A stretch of 6,503 nt of DNA from Halomonas halophila (GCA_002433675.1 DJIP01000001.1:1-6503); one strand, 5' to 3'; numbered from the stretch's first letter, positions 1 through 6,503 are shown. Numbers and translations: made by a program. Notes: generated by a model not told the origin, from the letters alone.

Positions 1-1644
1 GTGCCTGATCACCCGTCGATCAAGACCGCCATGAAGGCACGCATCAAGCGCAGCCTCGAGGAAGACACCATCGGTGACGGCGACTGGGTAGTGGCACGTC
101 TGGTGCGCCACCCGCTCAAGCCCGACGATCGCGCCTTCTTTACCCAGATCGACGAGCTGGTGGCCAAGACCGATGATCCTGCGGTGCCCTGGCGCGTCAC
201 CCTGGCCCGCCACGCCCTCGAGCAGGAGTGCCCCGACGCCGGCAGCGACTGGCCGCTGCGCGACGAAGGTCTGGAGCGAGAGGACCTGACCACCGAGCCC
301 TTCTTCACCATCGACGGCGAGAAGACCCGGGACATGGACGACGCCCTGCGCGTCGAGGTCCGTGAAGACGGCGGCTGGCGCCTGTCGGTGGCCATCGCCG
401 ACCCCACCGCCTACGTCGAGGAAGGCCACGCCGCCGACCTCGAGGCGCGCACCCGCGCCTTCACCGTCTACCTGCCGGGCCAGAACGTCACCATGCTGCC
501 CGAGCAGCTGGCCGACGATCTGTGCTCGCTGCACGAGGGCCAGGAGCGCCCGGTGCTGGCCTGTCGCCTGGACGTCAACGCCGACGGCAGCCTCGGTGAC
601 TATCAGTTCTTCGCCGCCACCGCGCGTTCACAGGCTCGCCTGGTCTACGACAACGTCTCGGACTGGCTCGAAGGCCAGGGCGACTGGACACCCGACGACA
701 CCATCGGTGAGCAGCTCAAGGCCCTCAGGGACCTGACCGAAGCGCGCACCGCCTGGCGTCAGGAGCACGCCCTGGTGTTCAAGGACCGTCCCGACTACGT
801 CTTCGATCTGGACGAGGCCGGCAACGTGCTGGCGATCCGCACCGAAGCGCGGCGCATCGCCAACCGCATGATCGAAGAGTCGATGATCGCCGCCAATGCC
901 TGCTGCGCGGCGCTGCTGGCCGACAAGGTCGGTCACGGCATCTTCAACGTCCATCGTGCCTTCGAGGACGACAAGGCCGAGGCCGCCCAGAGCTTCCTGG
1001 CGACCCAGGACATCGCCGTCGAGCGTGAGGCGTTGACTGACCTGTCGCGCTACAAGGAGCTCAAGCGTGCGCTGGAAAGCCGCGATGATGCCTGGCTCGA
1101 CGCCCGCCTGCGCAAGTTCCAGGGCTTTACCGCCATGTCCGCCCAGCCGGGCCCGCACTTTGGCCTGGGACTGGCCGCCTACGCCACCTGGACCTCGCCG
1201 ATCCGCAAGTACGGCGATATGGTCAACCATCGCCTGATCAAGCGCGTGCTCAAGGGCGAACAGGCGCCGAAGGAGGCCAGCGTCGAGCTGACCGAGCAGC
1301 TCACCGAGCGTCGTCGCCTCAACCGTCTGGCCGAGCGCGACGTCAAGGACTGGCTCTACGTGCGCTACCTGACCCCGGCGGCCAAGCAGCAGGACGTGTT
1401 CGACGCCGAGATCATCGCCATCAACCGCGGCGGCATGCGTGTACGCCTGACCGCCAACGGCGCCACCGCCTTCGTGCCGGCACCGCTGATGCACGCAGAC
1501 CGCGACAAGGTGGTGGTCGACGACAAGGAAGGCCGCATCCAGATCGAGGGCGAGGAGCGCTTCAAGCTCGGTGACGCGGTACGTGTCGCCCTGACCGAAG
1601 CCAAGGAAGAGACCCGCTCACTGGTGGCCCAGCCCGCCGCCTGA
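1..1644 (+). CDS. rnb: Exoribonuclease II (RNase II), 5'-truncated by the window edge
   Basis: Processive 3'-to-5' hydrolytic exoribonuclease that degrades single-stranded RNA to short oligonucleotides in the cytoplasm. The visible 547 residues match E. coli RNase II (644 aa) from about its residue 98 to the end, so roughly the first 100 residues (N-terminal cold-shock domain) lie outside the window; the GTG at base 1 reads as the internal Val of a VPDHP motif. Order seen: remainder of the second cold-shock domain (about 1-85), RNB catalytic domain (about 95-425) and C-terminal S1 domain (about 460-547). The metal-binding aspartates are present in TIDGEKTRDMDDA as D105, D111, D113 and D114 (E. 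coli D201, D207, D209, D210). SPIRKYGD with R402 and AERD with E445 correspond to the E. coli catalytic-site Arg500 and Glu542 regions. The VFKDRPDY and GPHFGLGL blocks favour RNase II over RNase R. The stop is TGA, followed by a terminator. The true start cannot be seen. Confidence 0.95.
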   Translation: MPDHPSIKTAMKARIKRSLEEDTIGDGDWVVARLVRHPLKPDDRAFFTQIDELVAKTDDPAVPWRVTLARHALEQECPDAGSDWPLRDEGLEREDLTTEPFFTIDGEKTRDMDDALRVEVREDGGWRLSVAIADPTAYVEEGHAADLEARTRAFTVYLPGQNVTMLPEQLADDLCSLHEGQERPVLACRLDVNADGSLGDYQFFAATARSQARLVYDNVSDWLEGQGDWTPDDTIGEQLKALRDLTEARTAWRQEHALVFKDRPDYVFDLDEAGNVLAIRTEARRIANRMIEESMIAANACCAALLADKVGHGIFNVHRAFEDDKAEAAQSFLATQDIAVEREALTDLSRYKELKRALESRDDAWLDARLRKFQGFTAMSAQPGPHFGLGLAAYATWTSPIRKYGDMVNHRLIKRVLKGEQAPKEASVELTEQLTERRRLNRLAERDVKDWLYVRYLTPAAKQQDVFDAEIIAINRGGMRVRLTANGATAFVPAPLMHADRDKVVVDDKEGRIQIEGEERFKLGDAVRVALTEAKEETRSLVAQPAA

Positions 1645-1658
1645 GCGATCCCTTCAGC

Positions 1659-1688
1659 TCGATAGCGGACTGGCGACAGCGCTATCGA
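1659..1688 (+). other. Inverted repeat (stem-loop) just after rnb
   Basis: A perfect 9-base inverted repeat, TCGATAGCG at 1659-1667 and CGCTATCGA at 1680-1688, encloses a 12-base loop. It starts 14 bases after the rnb stop and lies upstream of the terminator. There is no T-run after it, so it is not an intrinsic terminator. It could be a 3'-UTR structure of the rnb mRNA or a protein-binding dyad. The pairing is seen directly; any role is inference. Confidence 0.5.
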
Positions 1689-1701
1689 CAGCGAAGCACA
1701 G

Positions 1702-1734
1702 AAAACGGCGACCTTCGGGTCGCCGTTTTTCTTT
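1702..1734 (+). terminator. Rho-independent terminator of rnb
   Basis: A 12-base perfect stem, 1702-1713 (AAAACGGCGACC) with 1718-1729 (GGTCGCCGTTTT), is closed by a TTCG tetraloop at 1714-1717. It is followed by a T-rich tail (TCTTT). A GC-rich stem, stable UUCG loop and U-tract make a canonical intrinsic terminator for plus-strand transcription from rnb. The A-run on the 5' side could give some termination on the opposite strand as well. Confidence 0.92.
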
Positions 1735-1741
1735 CTCTGGC

Positions 1742-1764
1742 CGGACGCCTCTCCCTGGCGTCCG
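1742..1764 (+). other. Inverted repeat upstream of the glycosyltransferase gene
   Basis: A perfect 8-base stem, CGGACGCC at 1742-1749 and GGCGTCCG at 1757-1764, has a 7-base loop. It lies between the rnb terminator and the glycosyltransferase start, 38 bases before the ATG at 1803. No T-run follows, so termination is unlikely. It may be a 5'-UTR hairpin or an operator-like dyad for the downstream pair. I could not identify convincing -35/-10 boxes in 1735-1802. Confidence 0.45.
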
Positions 1765-1802
1765 CCCCTGTCGCTGAACTGACTTATTTCCCTCGTAGGC
1801 TC

Positions 1803-2951
1803 ATGGCAATGACGCGCTCGCCATGGAGGCCCCCTTTGCATCTCGCCGACGTCACCATGTTTCACGCCCCCGCCAGCGGCGGCGTTCGCACCTATCTTCA
1901 AGCCAAGCACCGGGTGTTTTCGCGCTTCCCGCAGCTGCGCACCAGCCTGCTGGTGCCGGGGGCCGAGCGCGACAGCCTCGGCGACCATCACCAGTTGCCG
2001 GCACTGCGCATCCCGCTGGGCCAGAGCTACCGCTTCCCCCTGCGCCGTCGGCCCTGGCGCGACGCCCTGGTAGAGCTATCGCCGGATCTGATCGAAGCCG
2101 GCGACCCCTACGTCACCGCCTGGGCGGCACTGGACGCCGGTCAGCGCCTTGGCGTCCCGGTGGTCGGCTTCTACCACTCGGATCTTCCTCGGCTGATGGG
2201 GGATCGCTTCGGGCCTGCGGTGCAGCGAAGGCTCGAGCGCTATGTGGTGGATCTATACCGCCGCTTCGACAGCGTGCTGGCACCCTGCCAGGCGATGGCC
2301 GACCGGCTGACGTCCTGGGGGGTCAAACGGGTGCGGGTGCAGCCCCTTGGCGTCGATCTGGCGACCTTTCACCCGGACAGGCGTGACCCCGAGCTCAGGC
2401 GCAAGCTGGGCCTGGACAATGACAGTCGTCTATTGGTGTTTGTCGGGCGCTACTCACGAGAAAAGAACATCGAGGTGCTGCTGGACACCGCCAGGCGCCT
2501 GGGGCCTCCCTACCACCTGCTGTTGATGGGCCCTGGCATGCCCACCGAGGTGCCCGCCAACGTCAGCGTCATCAATCGCTGCGTCGGCGTTCACGAAGTC
2601 GCCCGTGCGCTCGCCTCCAGTGATGCCCTGCTGCACGCGGGCACCCGCGAGACCTTCGGGCTGATCGCCCAGGAAGCCATGGCCAGCGGCATCCCGGTGA
2701 TCGGCGCCAGGGCCGGTGCACTAATCGAGAATGTGCCGTTGGGCGGTGGCGTGCTGTGTCAGCCACACTCGGCAGCCGCCATGGCTGAGGCCACCGAGGC
2801 GCTGTTCGCCAATGACCCGCGATCGGCCGGGCGCCACGCTCGGCGCTTTGTCGAGCGCCAGTTCGACTGGGACAAGGTGATGGTCTCGCTGCTCAACCAC
2901 TACGAAGCGGTCATCGATCCGGTCTGCCCGCGCGATCGGCGCCATGGCTAG
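1803..2951 (+). CDS. Family 4 (GT-B fold) glycosyltransferase
   Basis: Predicted retaining glycosyltransferase of 382 residues moving a sugar from a nucleotide donor to an unidentified acceptor. The N-terminal acceptor half begins with LADVTMF and a glycine loop ASGGVRTY (about 24-31). The C-terminal donor half has VFVGRYSREKN (212-222, with R216 and K221 placed to contact donor phosphates) and HAGTRETFGLIAQEAMASG (278-296). That segment carries the E(x7)E signature at E283 and E291. No transmembrane segment or signal peptide is visible, so it probably works at the cytoplasmic face of the inner membrane. The N-terminus resembles that of SqdX/MgtA-like lipid glycosyltransferases, so a lipid acceptor is possible but unproven. 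Start choice is uncertain: ATG at 1803, or 1809 with TAGG (1796-1799) nine bases upstream, fits best; family similarity begins only near residue 13. The stop overlaps the next gene by 8 bases, so the two are probably cotranscribed. Confidence 0.88.
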   Translation: MAMTRSPWRPPLHLADVTMFHAPASGGVRTYLQAKHRVFSRFPQLRTSLLVPGAERDSLGDHHQLPALRIPLGQSYRFPLRRRPWRDALVELSPDLIEAGDPYVTAWAALDAGQRLGVPVVGFYHSDLPRLMGDRFGPAVQRRLERYVVDLYRRFDSVLAPCQAMADRLTSWGVKRVRVQPLGVDLATFHPDRRDPELRRKLGLDNDSRLLVFVGRYSREKNIEVLLDTARRLGPPYHLLLMGPGMPTEVPANVSVINRCVGVHEVARALASSDALLHAGTRETFGLIAQEAMASGIPVIGARAGALIENVPLGGGVLCQPHSAAAMAEATEALFANDPRSAGRHARRFVERQFDWDKVMVSLLNHYEAVIDPVCPRDRRHG

Positions 2952-4005
2952 ATTCGGGCCAACACCATCACCAGTTAGGGGCCTGCGTGCCCCCACCGGG
3001 ATGCGATCACGCCTGTGGTGGAAGGCCGCCCTGCTGCTCATGACCCTGGCCATCACCCTGCTGCTGCCGTGGTGGCTGGGGGGCGCCGGCACCTTCACTG
3101 CGGTCATCGCCTTCCCGCTGCCCCTGTTGGCGCTGATGGTAGCCCTGGCGGTGATCTGCTGGAACCTCAACGCGGCGCGCCTGCGGCTGATGCTCGACGG
3201 ACGAGCGGGCCGCCTCGGTCAGGGCGGGGCCCTGGCGATCGAGATGTCGTCGAAGTTCGCCCTGTGTGCCACCCCCGCCGGGGGCGGTGGCGTCGCCACC
3301 CTGCTGTGGCTGCTGGCACGACGCGGCTATCCGCCGGCCCAGGCGTCGGCCATCTTTCTGGTCGATCAACTGGCCGACATGCTGTTCTTCAGCCTGATGC
3401 TGGGCGTACTGGTGTCGCTGTCGATGAGCGGACTGGCCAGTTGGCCTCACCAGGCGCTGGTCGAGGCCTCCCTGGCGGCGCTGCTGCTGGCGCTTGTGGT
3501 GTTTGCGGTGGTGATCGTGTGGCTACCCTGGCTGCTCCGCCATGTCCCCCACCTACCCTTTGTCGGCTCGGGGCCCAGGCGCTGGATGACCCGACGCCTG
3601 CTGCGCTGTCGCCGGACCCTGGCGAGTACGCTTGCGCTGCCAAAGGGCGTGCTGATGGCGATCTTCGCGCTGTGCTGCCTGCACTGGCTGGCGCGCTACA
3701 GTCTCCTGTACCTGGCGGTGCTGGGGGTTGGCGGCGGCGCCGATTGGGCCTGGACCTTTCTGGTGCAGATGCTGGCCATGGCCGCCAGCCAGTTGAGCGT
3801 ACTGCCGGGCGGCGCCGGCGCCGCAGAGGTCAGCGTAGGCGCCCTGCTGCTGCCGCTGATGGCCCGAGAGCAGGCCGCGGCGGCCGTGATCGTCTGGCGC
3901 CTGGTCAGCTACCACCTCTATCTGGTGGCGGGCGCGCCGGTGTTCGTAGCACAGGTGGTCGGCTGGTGGCGCACGCGGGCCAATCATTCGTCGCCTCGTC
4001 CTTAA
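2944..4005 (+). CDS. Lysylphosphatidylglycerol synthase TM / flippase-like integral membrane protein
   Basis: Inner-membrane protein of 353 residues with about eight hydrophobic segments (roughly 26-46, 52-75, 100-124, 135-160, 170-197, 235-262, 266-285 and 312-340). Family-type motifs are TPAGGGGVATLLWLLARRGYP (about 110-130) followed by FLVDQLADMLFF (138-149), PGGAGAAEVSVGALLLP (288-304) and WRLVSYHLYLVAG (318-330). These fit the LPG_synthase_TM (UPF0104/AglD-type) family. There is no C-terminal aminoacyl-transfer domain as in MprF, so it should not make lysyl-lipid. Members are thought to move or help modify lipid-linked substrates, but most are uncharacterised. Pairing with a glycosyltransferase suggests export or flipping of a glycolipid, which is inference. 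The ATG at 2944 overlaps the upstream gene; the first 19 residues are Arg/Pro-rich and look unconserved, so the ATG at 3001 (MRSRLWWKA) is a credible alternative. Neither start has a strong Shine-Dalgarno. Confidence 0.82.
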   Translation: MARFGPTPSPVRGLRAPTGMRSRLWWKAALLLMTLAITLLLPWWLGGAGTFTAVIAFPLPLLALMVALAVICWNLNAARLRLMLDGRAGRLGQGGALAIEMSSKFALCATPAGGGGVATLLWLLARRGYPPAQASAIFLVDQLADMLFFSLMLGVLVSLSMSGLASWPHQALVEASLAALLLALVVFAVVIVWLPWLLRHVPHLPFVGSGPRRWMTRRLLRCRRTLASTLALPKGVLMAIFALCCLHWLARYSLLYLAVLGVGGGADWAWTFLVQMLAMAASQLSVLPGGAGAAEVSVGALLLPLMAREQAAAAVIVWRLVSYHLYLVAGAPVFVAQVVGWWRTRANHSSPRP

Positions 4006-4068
4006 CGCCTTCCTCGTGCTTCCCCCTTCGCCCCGCCCCCTCGTCGCATCGGGTGGAGTTCCAGCCAC

Positions 4069-4098
4069 AAAAAAGGCCACCCGGAGGTGGCCTTTATT
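4069..4098. terminator. Bidirectional intrinsic terminator between convergent units
   Basis: A perfect 10-base stem, AAAGGCCACC at 4072-4081 with GGTGGCCTTT at 4086-4095, has the 4-base loop CGGA. On the minus strand the hairpin is followed by six T (complement of the A-run 4069-4074), giving a strong terminator for sucCD 31 bases after the sucD stop. On the plus strand the tail is TTTATTCT, a weaker U-tract that can end the glycosyltransferase/flippase-like unit. The two operons converge here, so one element probably serves both. Confidence 0.9.
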
Positions 4099-4116
4099 CT
4101 GACGCTTATTCTGACG
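4094..4116. repeat. Short tandem direct repeat next to the sucD terminator
   Basis: TTATTCTGACG occurs at 4094-4104 and again at 4106-4116, a 12-base period with one intervening base. It lies in the sucD 3'-UTR (on the minus strand, between the sucD stop and the terminator stem), and its first copy overlaps the plus-strand T-tail of the terminator. It is probably a small slippage duplication. Confidence 0.7.
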
Positions 4117-4126
4117 GTAGGACCGC

Positions 4127-4999
4127 TTACCAGCCGGTCGCTTCCTTCAAGGCGTCGCCGATCTCGGCCAGGGAGCGCACGGTCTTGACGCCCGCGGCTT
4201 CCAGGGCGGCGAACTTCTCGTCCGCGGTGCCCTTGCCACCGGCGATGATGGCGCCGGCGTGGCCCATGCGCTTGCCGGGAGGAGCGGTGACACCAGCGAT
4301 GTAGGACACCACCGGCTTGGAGACGTGCTCCTTGATATAGGCAGCCGCCTCTTCCTCGGCGGTACCGCCGATCTCACCGATCATGACGATGGCCTCGGTC
4401 GCCGGGTCCTTCTCGAACATCTCGAGGATGTCGATGAAGTTGGAGCCCGGGATCGGGTCACCGCCGATGCCCACACAGGTGGACTGGCCGAAGCCGTGGT
4501 CGGTGGTCTGCTTGACCGCTTCGTAGGTCAGGGTGCCGGAGCGCGACACGATACCGACCTTGCCCGGCTTGTGGATGTGGCCCGGCATGATACCGATCTT
4601 GGTCTCGCCCGGGGTGATGACACCGGGGCAGTTCGGACCGATCAGACGCACGCCCAGCTCATCGCACTTGACCTTGACGTCCAGCATGTCGAGGGTCGGG
4701 ATGCCTTCGGTGATGCACACGATCAGCTTGATGCCGGCGTTGGCGGCTTCCAGGATGGAATCCTTGCAGAACGGGGCAGGCACGTAGATCACGCTGGCCT
4801 CGGCGCCGGTCTGCTCGACGGCTTCCTTGACGGTGTTGAACACCGGCAGGCCCAGGTGCTCCTGGCCGCCCTTGCCAGGGGTCACGCCGCCGACCATCTG
4901 GGTGCCGTACTCGATGGCCTGTTCGGAGTGGAAGGTCCCCTGTCCGCCAGTGAAGCCCTGGCAGATGACCTTGGTGTTCTTGTCGATCAGGATGCTCAT
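4127..4999 (-). CDS. sucD: Succinyl-CoA synthetase (succinate-CoA ligase), alpha subunit
   Basis: Alpha subunit of the TCA-cycle enzyme that converts succinyl-CoA, phosphate and ADP or GDP to succinate, CoA and ATP or GTP; it works in the cytoplasm as a complex with SucC. The 290-residue length is that of the family. The N-terminal Rossmann CoA-binding domain has [11 protein letters not shown] (14-24), and IGPNCPG (120-126) contains the conserved Cys124. The C-terminal flavodoxin-like ligase domain has [12 protein letters not shown] (208-219) and GKRMGHAGA, with H247 as the phosphohistidine (His246 in E. coli mature numbering). No key residue is missing. The ATG shares its A with the TAA stop of sucC (TAATG) and is preceded by a strong GGAGGG, so the start is secure and translation is probably coupled to sucC. 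A terminator follows 31 bases after the stop. Confidence 0.98.
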   Translation of the reverse strand: MSILIDKNTKVICQGFTGGQGTFHSEQAIEYGTQMVGGVTPGKGGQEHLGLPVFNTVKEAVEQTGAEASVIYVPAPFCKDSILEAANAGIKLIVCITEGIPTLDMLDVKVKCDELGVRLIGPNCPGVITPGETKIGIMPGHIHKPGKVGIVSRSGTLTYEAVKQTTDHGFGQSTCVGIGGDPIPGSNFIDILEMFEKDPATEAIVMIGEIGGTAEEEAAAYIKEHVSKPVVSYIAGVTAPPGKRMGHAGAIIAGGKGTADEKFAALEAAGVKTVRSLAEIGDALKEATGW

Positions 5000-5001
5000 T
5001 A
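4999..5001 (-). other. TAATG stop/start overlap coupling sucC and sucD
   Basis: On the minus strand the sucC TAA stop (5001-4999) and the sucD ATG (4999-4997) share one A. Such overlaps allow terminating ribosomes to restart at once, which suits subunits needed in equal amounts. The overlap is seen directly; coupling is inferred. Confidence 0.85.
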
Positions 5002-6165
5002 CTTGCCCTCCGCTGCCTTGACGACCTGCTGAGCCGCATCGGTGAGGCTCTTGGCAGCGATGATGTTCAGACCGCTGGAAGCCAGTTTCTCGGCACCCAG
5101 CTCGGCGTTGTTACCTTCCAGACGCACCACGACCGGCACATTGACGCCGACCTGCTCGACGGCACCGATGATGCCTTCGGCGATCATGTCGCAGCGCACG
5201 ATGCCGCCGAAGATGTTGACCAGCACGGCCTGCACGCTGTCGTCGGACAGGATGATCTTGAACGCCTCAGCCACGCGCTCCTTGGTGGCGCCGCCGCCGA
5301 CGTCAAGGAAGTTGGCCGGCTGGCCACCGTGGAGCTTGATGATGTCCATGGTGCCCATGGCCAGGCCAGCGCCGTTGACCATGCAGCCGATGTTGCCTTC
5401 CAGGGCGACGTAGTTCAGGTCCCACTGGGCGGCATTGGCTTCACGCTCGTCTTCCTGGGACGGGTCACGCATTTCCTGCAGATCCGGGTGACGGTACAGG
5501 GCGTTGCCGTCCAGGTTGATCTTGGCGTCGAGGCAGTGGAGATTGCCTTCGTCGGTGATCACCAGCGGGTTGATCTCCAAAAGCGCCAGATCCTTGTCGT
5601 GGAACATCTTGGACAGACCCAGGAAGATCTTGGTGAACTGCTTCACCTGCGCGCCTTCCAGGCCGAGGGCGAAGGCCAGCTCACGCGCCTGGTAGGGCTG
5701 AGCGCCGACCAGCGGGTCGATCTCGGCCTTGAGGATCTTCTCGGGCGTCTCTTCGGCGACCTTCTCGATCTCGACACCACCTTCGGTGGAGGCCATGAAG
5801 ACCACACGCTGGGTGCCACGGTCGACCACGGCGCCAAGGTACAGCTCGTTGGCGATGTCGGTGCAGTTCTCGACCAGGATCTTGGCGACCGGCTGACCGT
5901 TCTCGTCGGTCTGGAAGGTCACCAGGTTCTTGCCCAGCCACTGCTCGGCGAAGGCCTTGGCCTCGTCCGGGCTCTTGATCAGCTTGACGCCACCGGCCTT
6001 GCCACGGCCACCGGCGTGGACCTGGGCCTTGACGACCCACATGTCGCCGCCGATCTTCTTGCAAGCCTCGTAGGCTTCTTCGGGGGTGTCGCAGGCGAAG
6101 CCCTTGGAAACGGGCAGACCATAGTCGGCAAACAGCTGCTTGCCTTGATACTCGTGAAGGTTCAT
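4999..6165 (-). CDS. sucC: Succinyl-CoA synthetase (succinate-CoA ligase), beta subunit
   Basis: Beta subunit of succinyl-CoA synthetase; it carries the nucleotide-binding ATP-grasp domain and sets ATP or GTP use. At 388 residues it has the same length as E. coli SucC. The ATP-grasp region (about 1-240) has [10 protein letters not shown] at the start, K46 in [19 protein letters not shown] (43-61), and LLEINPLV with E197 and N199. D213 (CLDAK) sits at the position of the E. coli Mg2+-ligand aspartate. The C-terminal ligase domain (about 245-388) has [11 protein letters not shown] (264-274), FLDVGGGA (286-293), [10 protein letters not shown] (317-326) and [10 protein letters not shown] (348-357). 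The start is fixed by the conserved MNLHEYQ, yet no Shine-Dalgarno is visible within 20 bases upstream. It lies 185 bases downstream of lpdA and overlaps sucD by one base. Confidence 0.98.
   Translation of the reverse strand: MNLHEYQGKQLFADYGLPVSKGFACDTPEEAYEACKKIGGDMWVVKAQVHAGGRGKAGGVKLIKSPDEAKAFAEQWLGKNLVTFQTDENGQPVAKILVENCTDIANELYLGAVVDRGTQRVVFMASTEGGVEIEKVAEETPEKILKAEIDPLVGAQPYQARELAFALGLEGAQVKQFTKIFLGLSKMFHDKDLALLEINPLVITDEGNLHCLDAKINLDGNALYRHPDLQEMRDPSQEDEREANAAQWDLNYVALEGNIGCMVNGAGLAMGTMDIIKLHGGQPANFLDVGGGATKERVAEAFKIILSDDSVQAVLVNIFGGIVRCDMIAEGIIGAVEQVGVNVPVVVRLEGNNAELGAEKLASSGLNIIAAKSLTDAAQQVVKAAEGK
5006..5011 (-). promoter_or_regulatory. Ribosome binding site of sucD
   Basis: GGAGGG on the minus strand lies inside the last codons of sucC, 6 bases before the sucD ATG. 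It is a near-perfect Shine-Dalgarno and confirms the [10 protein letters not shown] start. It contrasts with sucC, which has no comparable site. Confidence 0.88.
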
Positions 6166-6198
6166 CGATTCATGCCATTGGTTGCATGTGACTCGAAC

Positions 6199-6241
6199 GG
6201 CGACCCACCCTGCCCCGAGGGACGAAAGTCATCGGGTCGCC
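6199..6241 (-). other. Leader hairpin C, proximal to sucC
   Basis: A perfect 8-base stem, GGCGACCC at 6199-6206 and GGGTCGCC at 6234-6241 on the plus strand, has a 27-base loop. On the sucC transcript the loop holds a G-rich run (GGGGCAGGGT). It ends 33 bases before the sucC ATG, and its upstream arm shares 6238-6241 with hairpin B. Confidence 0.5.
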
Positions 6242-6272
6242 ACCGACCGCCACCGATACATGGTCGGCGGCG
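6238..6272 (-). other. Leader hairpin B, competes with hairpin C
   Basis: On the plus strand CGCCACCGACC (6238-6248) pairs with GGTCGGCGGCG (6262-6272) across a 13-base loop, with one mismatch that becomes a G-U wobble in the minus-strand RNA. A T-A pair at 6237/6273 extends it to 12 pairs. Forming B uses 6238-6241, which hairpin C also needs. Confidence 0.5.
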
Positions 6273-6292
6273 ATGCGCTCGCGGAAAACACC

Positions 6293-6323
6293 GGCAAGCC
6301 TGCCAAAACTGCACAGGCTTGCC
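6293..6323 (-). terminator. Terminator-like or attenuator hairpin after lpdA
   Basis: A perfect 10-base stem, GGCAAGCCTG at 6293-6302 and CAGGCTTGCC at 6314-6323, encloses an 11-base loop. It starts 27 bases after the lpdA stop on the minus strand and is followed by GGTGTTTTCC, so the T-run is only four bases long and set back four bases from the stem. That makes a weak or leaky terminator; it could instead be a processing or mRNA-stability structure that sets lpdA-to-sucC ratios. Confidence 0.6.
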
Positions 6324-6350
6324 TAGGATTACCGGGCGCTTGTTGTCTTG

Positions 6351-6503
<153 letters not shown>

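Larger units (their letters stand above)
6166..6350 (-). promoter_or_regulatory. Structured lpdA-sucC intergenic region / sucC 5' leader
   Basis: This 185-base non-coding stretch separates genes that normally belong to one TCA operon. Reading the minus strand it holds a terminator-like hairpin (6293-6323), then hairpin B (6238-6272), then hairpin C (6199-6241), then a short unstructured run to the sucC ATG. B and C share bases 6238-6241, so they compete. I see no clear -35/-10 pair. Published structured-RNA surveys describe a sucC RNA motif upstream of sucC in Pseudomonas; whether this leader belongs to that class cannot be judged by eye. A regulatory role is inferred from position and pairing. 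Confidence 0.5.

Noticed and set aside
1..3. GTG at base 1 as the true start of rnb
   Set aside because: The residues align with an internal stretch of E. coli RNase II near residue 98, and the N-terminal cold-shock domain is missing. The gene simply runs off the left edge.
628..1494. A 288-codon minus-strand frame inside rnb
   Set aside because: It is the mirror of the RNase II catalytic domain coding sequence; no independent domain, start signal or terminator supports it.
2944..4005. Full MprF-type lysylphosphatidylglycerol synthase
   Set aside because: The protein ends right after the membrane domain; the C-terminal lysyl-transfer domain is absent, so only the TM/flippase-like family can be claimed.
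3015..4304. A 429-codon frame overlapping the flippase-like gene in another frame
   Set aside because: It is rich in Arg, Gly, Ala and Pro, runs through the terminator and into antisense sucD, and has no motif. The 2944-4005 frame has coherent membrane segments and family motifs.
4259..5032. A 257-codon open frame on the plus strand, opposite sucD
   Set aside because: It is antisense to sucD with the same mirrored composition and no family motifs; the sense gene has all catalytic residues and a strong ribosome binding site.
6199..6241. Kinship of leader hairpin C with the rnb terminator (both use GGCGACC/GGTCGCC arms), suggesting a dispersed repeat
   Set aside because: The match is only 7-8 bases per arm with different loops and flanks, which is easily coincidental at this GC content.

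Overview
The window looks like chromosome from a GC-rich gammaproteobacterium, most likely a Halomonas-type (Halomonadaceae/Oceanospirillales) or Pseudomonas-like organism. The reasons are the high GC content, a ribonuclease II that matches the E. coli protein closely along its visible length, and a dihydrolipoyl dehydrogenase gene directly upstream of sucC-sucD, an order typical of Pseudomonas and relatives but not of E. coli. The taxon is an inference from memory of families, not from a database search.

Layout. Bases 1-1644 (+) hold the 3' part of rnb, encoding exoribonuclease II. It is cut by the left edge: the GTG at base 1 is an internal valine codon, not the start. Bases 1645-1802 are non-coding and hold three inverted repeats, of which the middle one is a strong UUCG-loop terminator for rnb. 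Bases 1803-4005 (+) hold a two-gene unit that overlaps by 8 bases: a GT-B fold family 4 glycosyltransferase and a multi-pass membrane protein of the lysylphosphatidylglycerol-synthase-TM / flippase-like family. Bases 4006-4126 hold a bidirectional terminator between convergent units, plus a short tandem repeat.

From 6503 down to 4127 (-) lies the end of a TCA-cycle operon: the last 50 codons of lpdA (E3 of 2-oxoglutarate dehydrogenase), a 185-base structured leader, sucC and sucD. The E3 product and both succinyl-CoA synthetase subunits act consecutively: the dehydrogenase complex makes succinyl-CoA and SucCD converts it to succinate with substrate-level ATP or GTP formation. sucC and sucD are coupled through a TAATG junction.

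Most of the window is ordinary core metabolism. The places worth a second look are the lpdA-sucC leader, which has three hairpins with two competing for the same bases and no visible Shine-Dalgarno before sucC, and the uncharacterised glycosyltransferase/flippase-like pair. I found no CRISPR array, mobile element, tRNA or rRNA, and no sign of a novel defence system.
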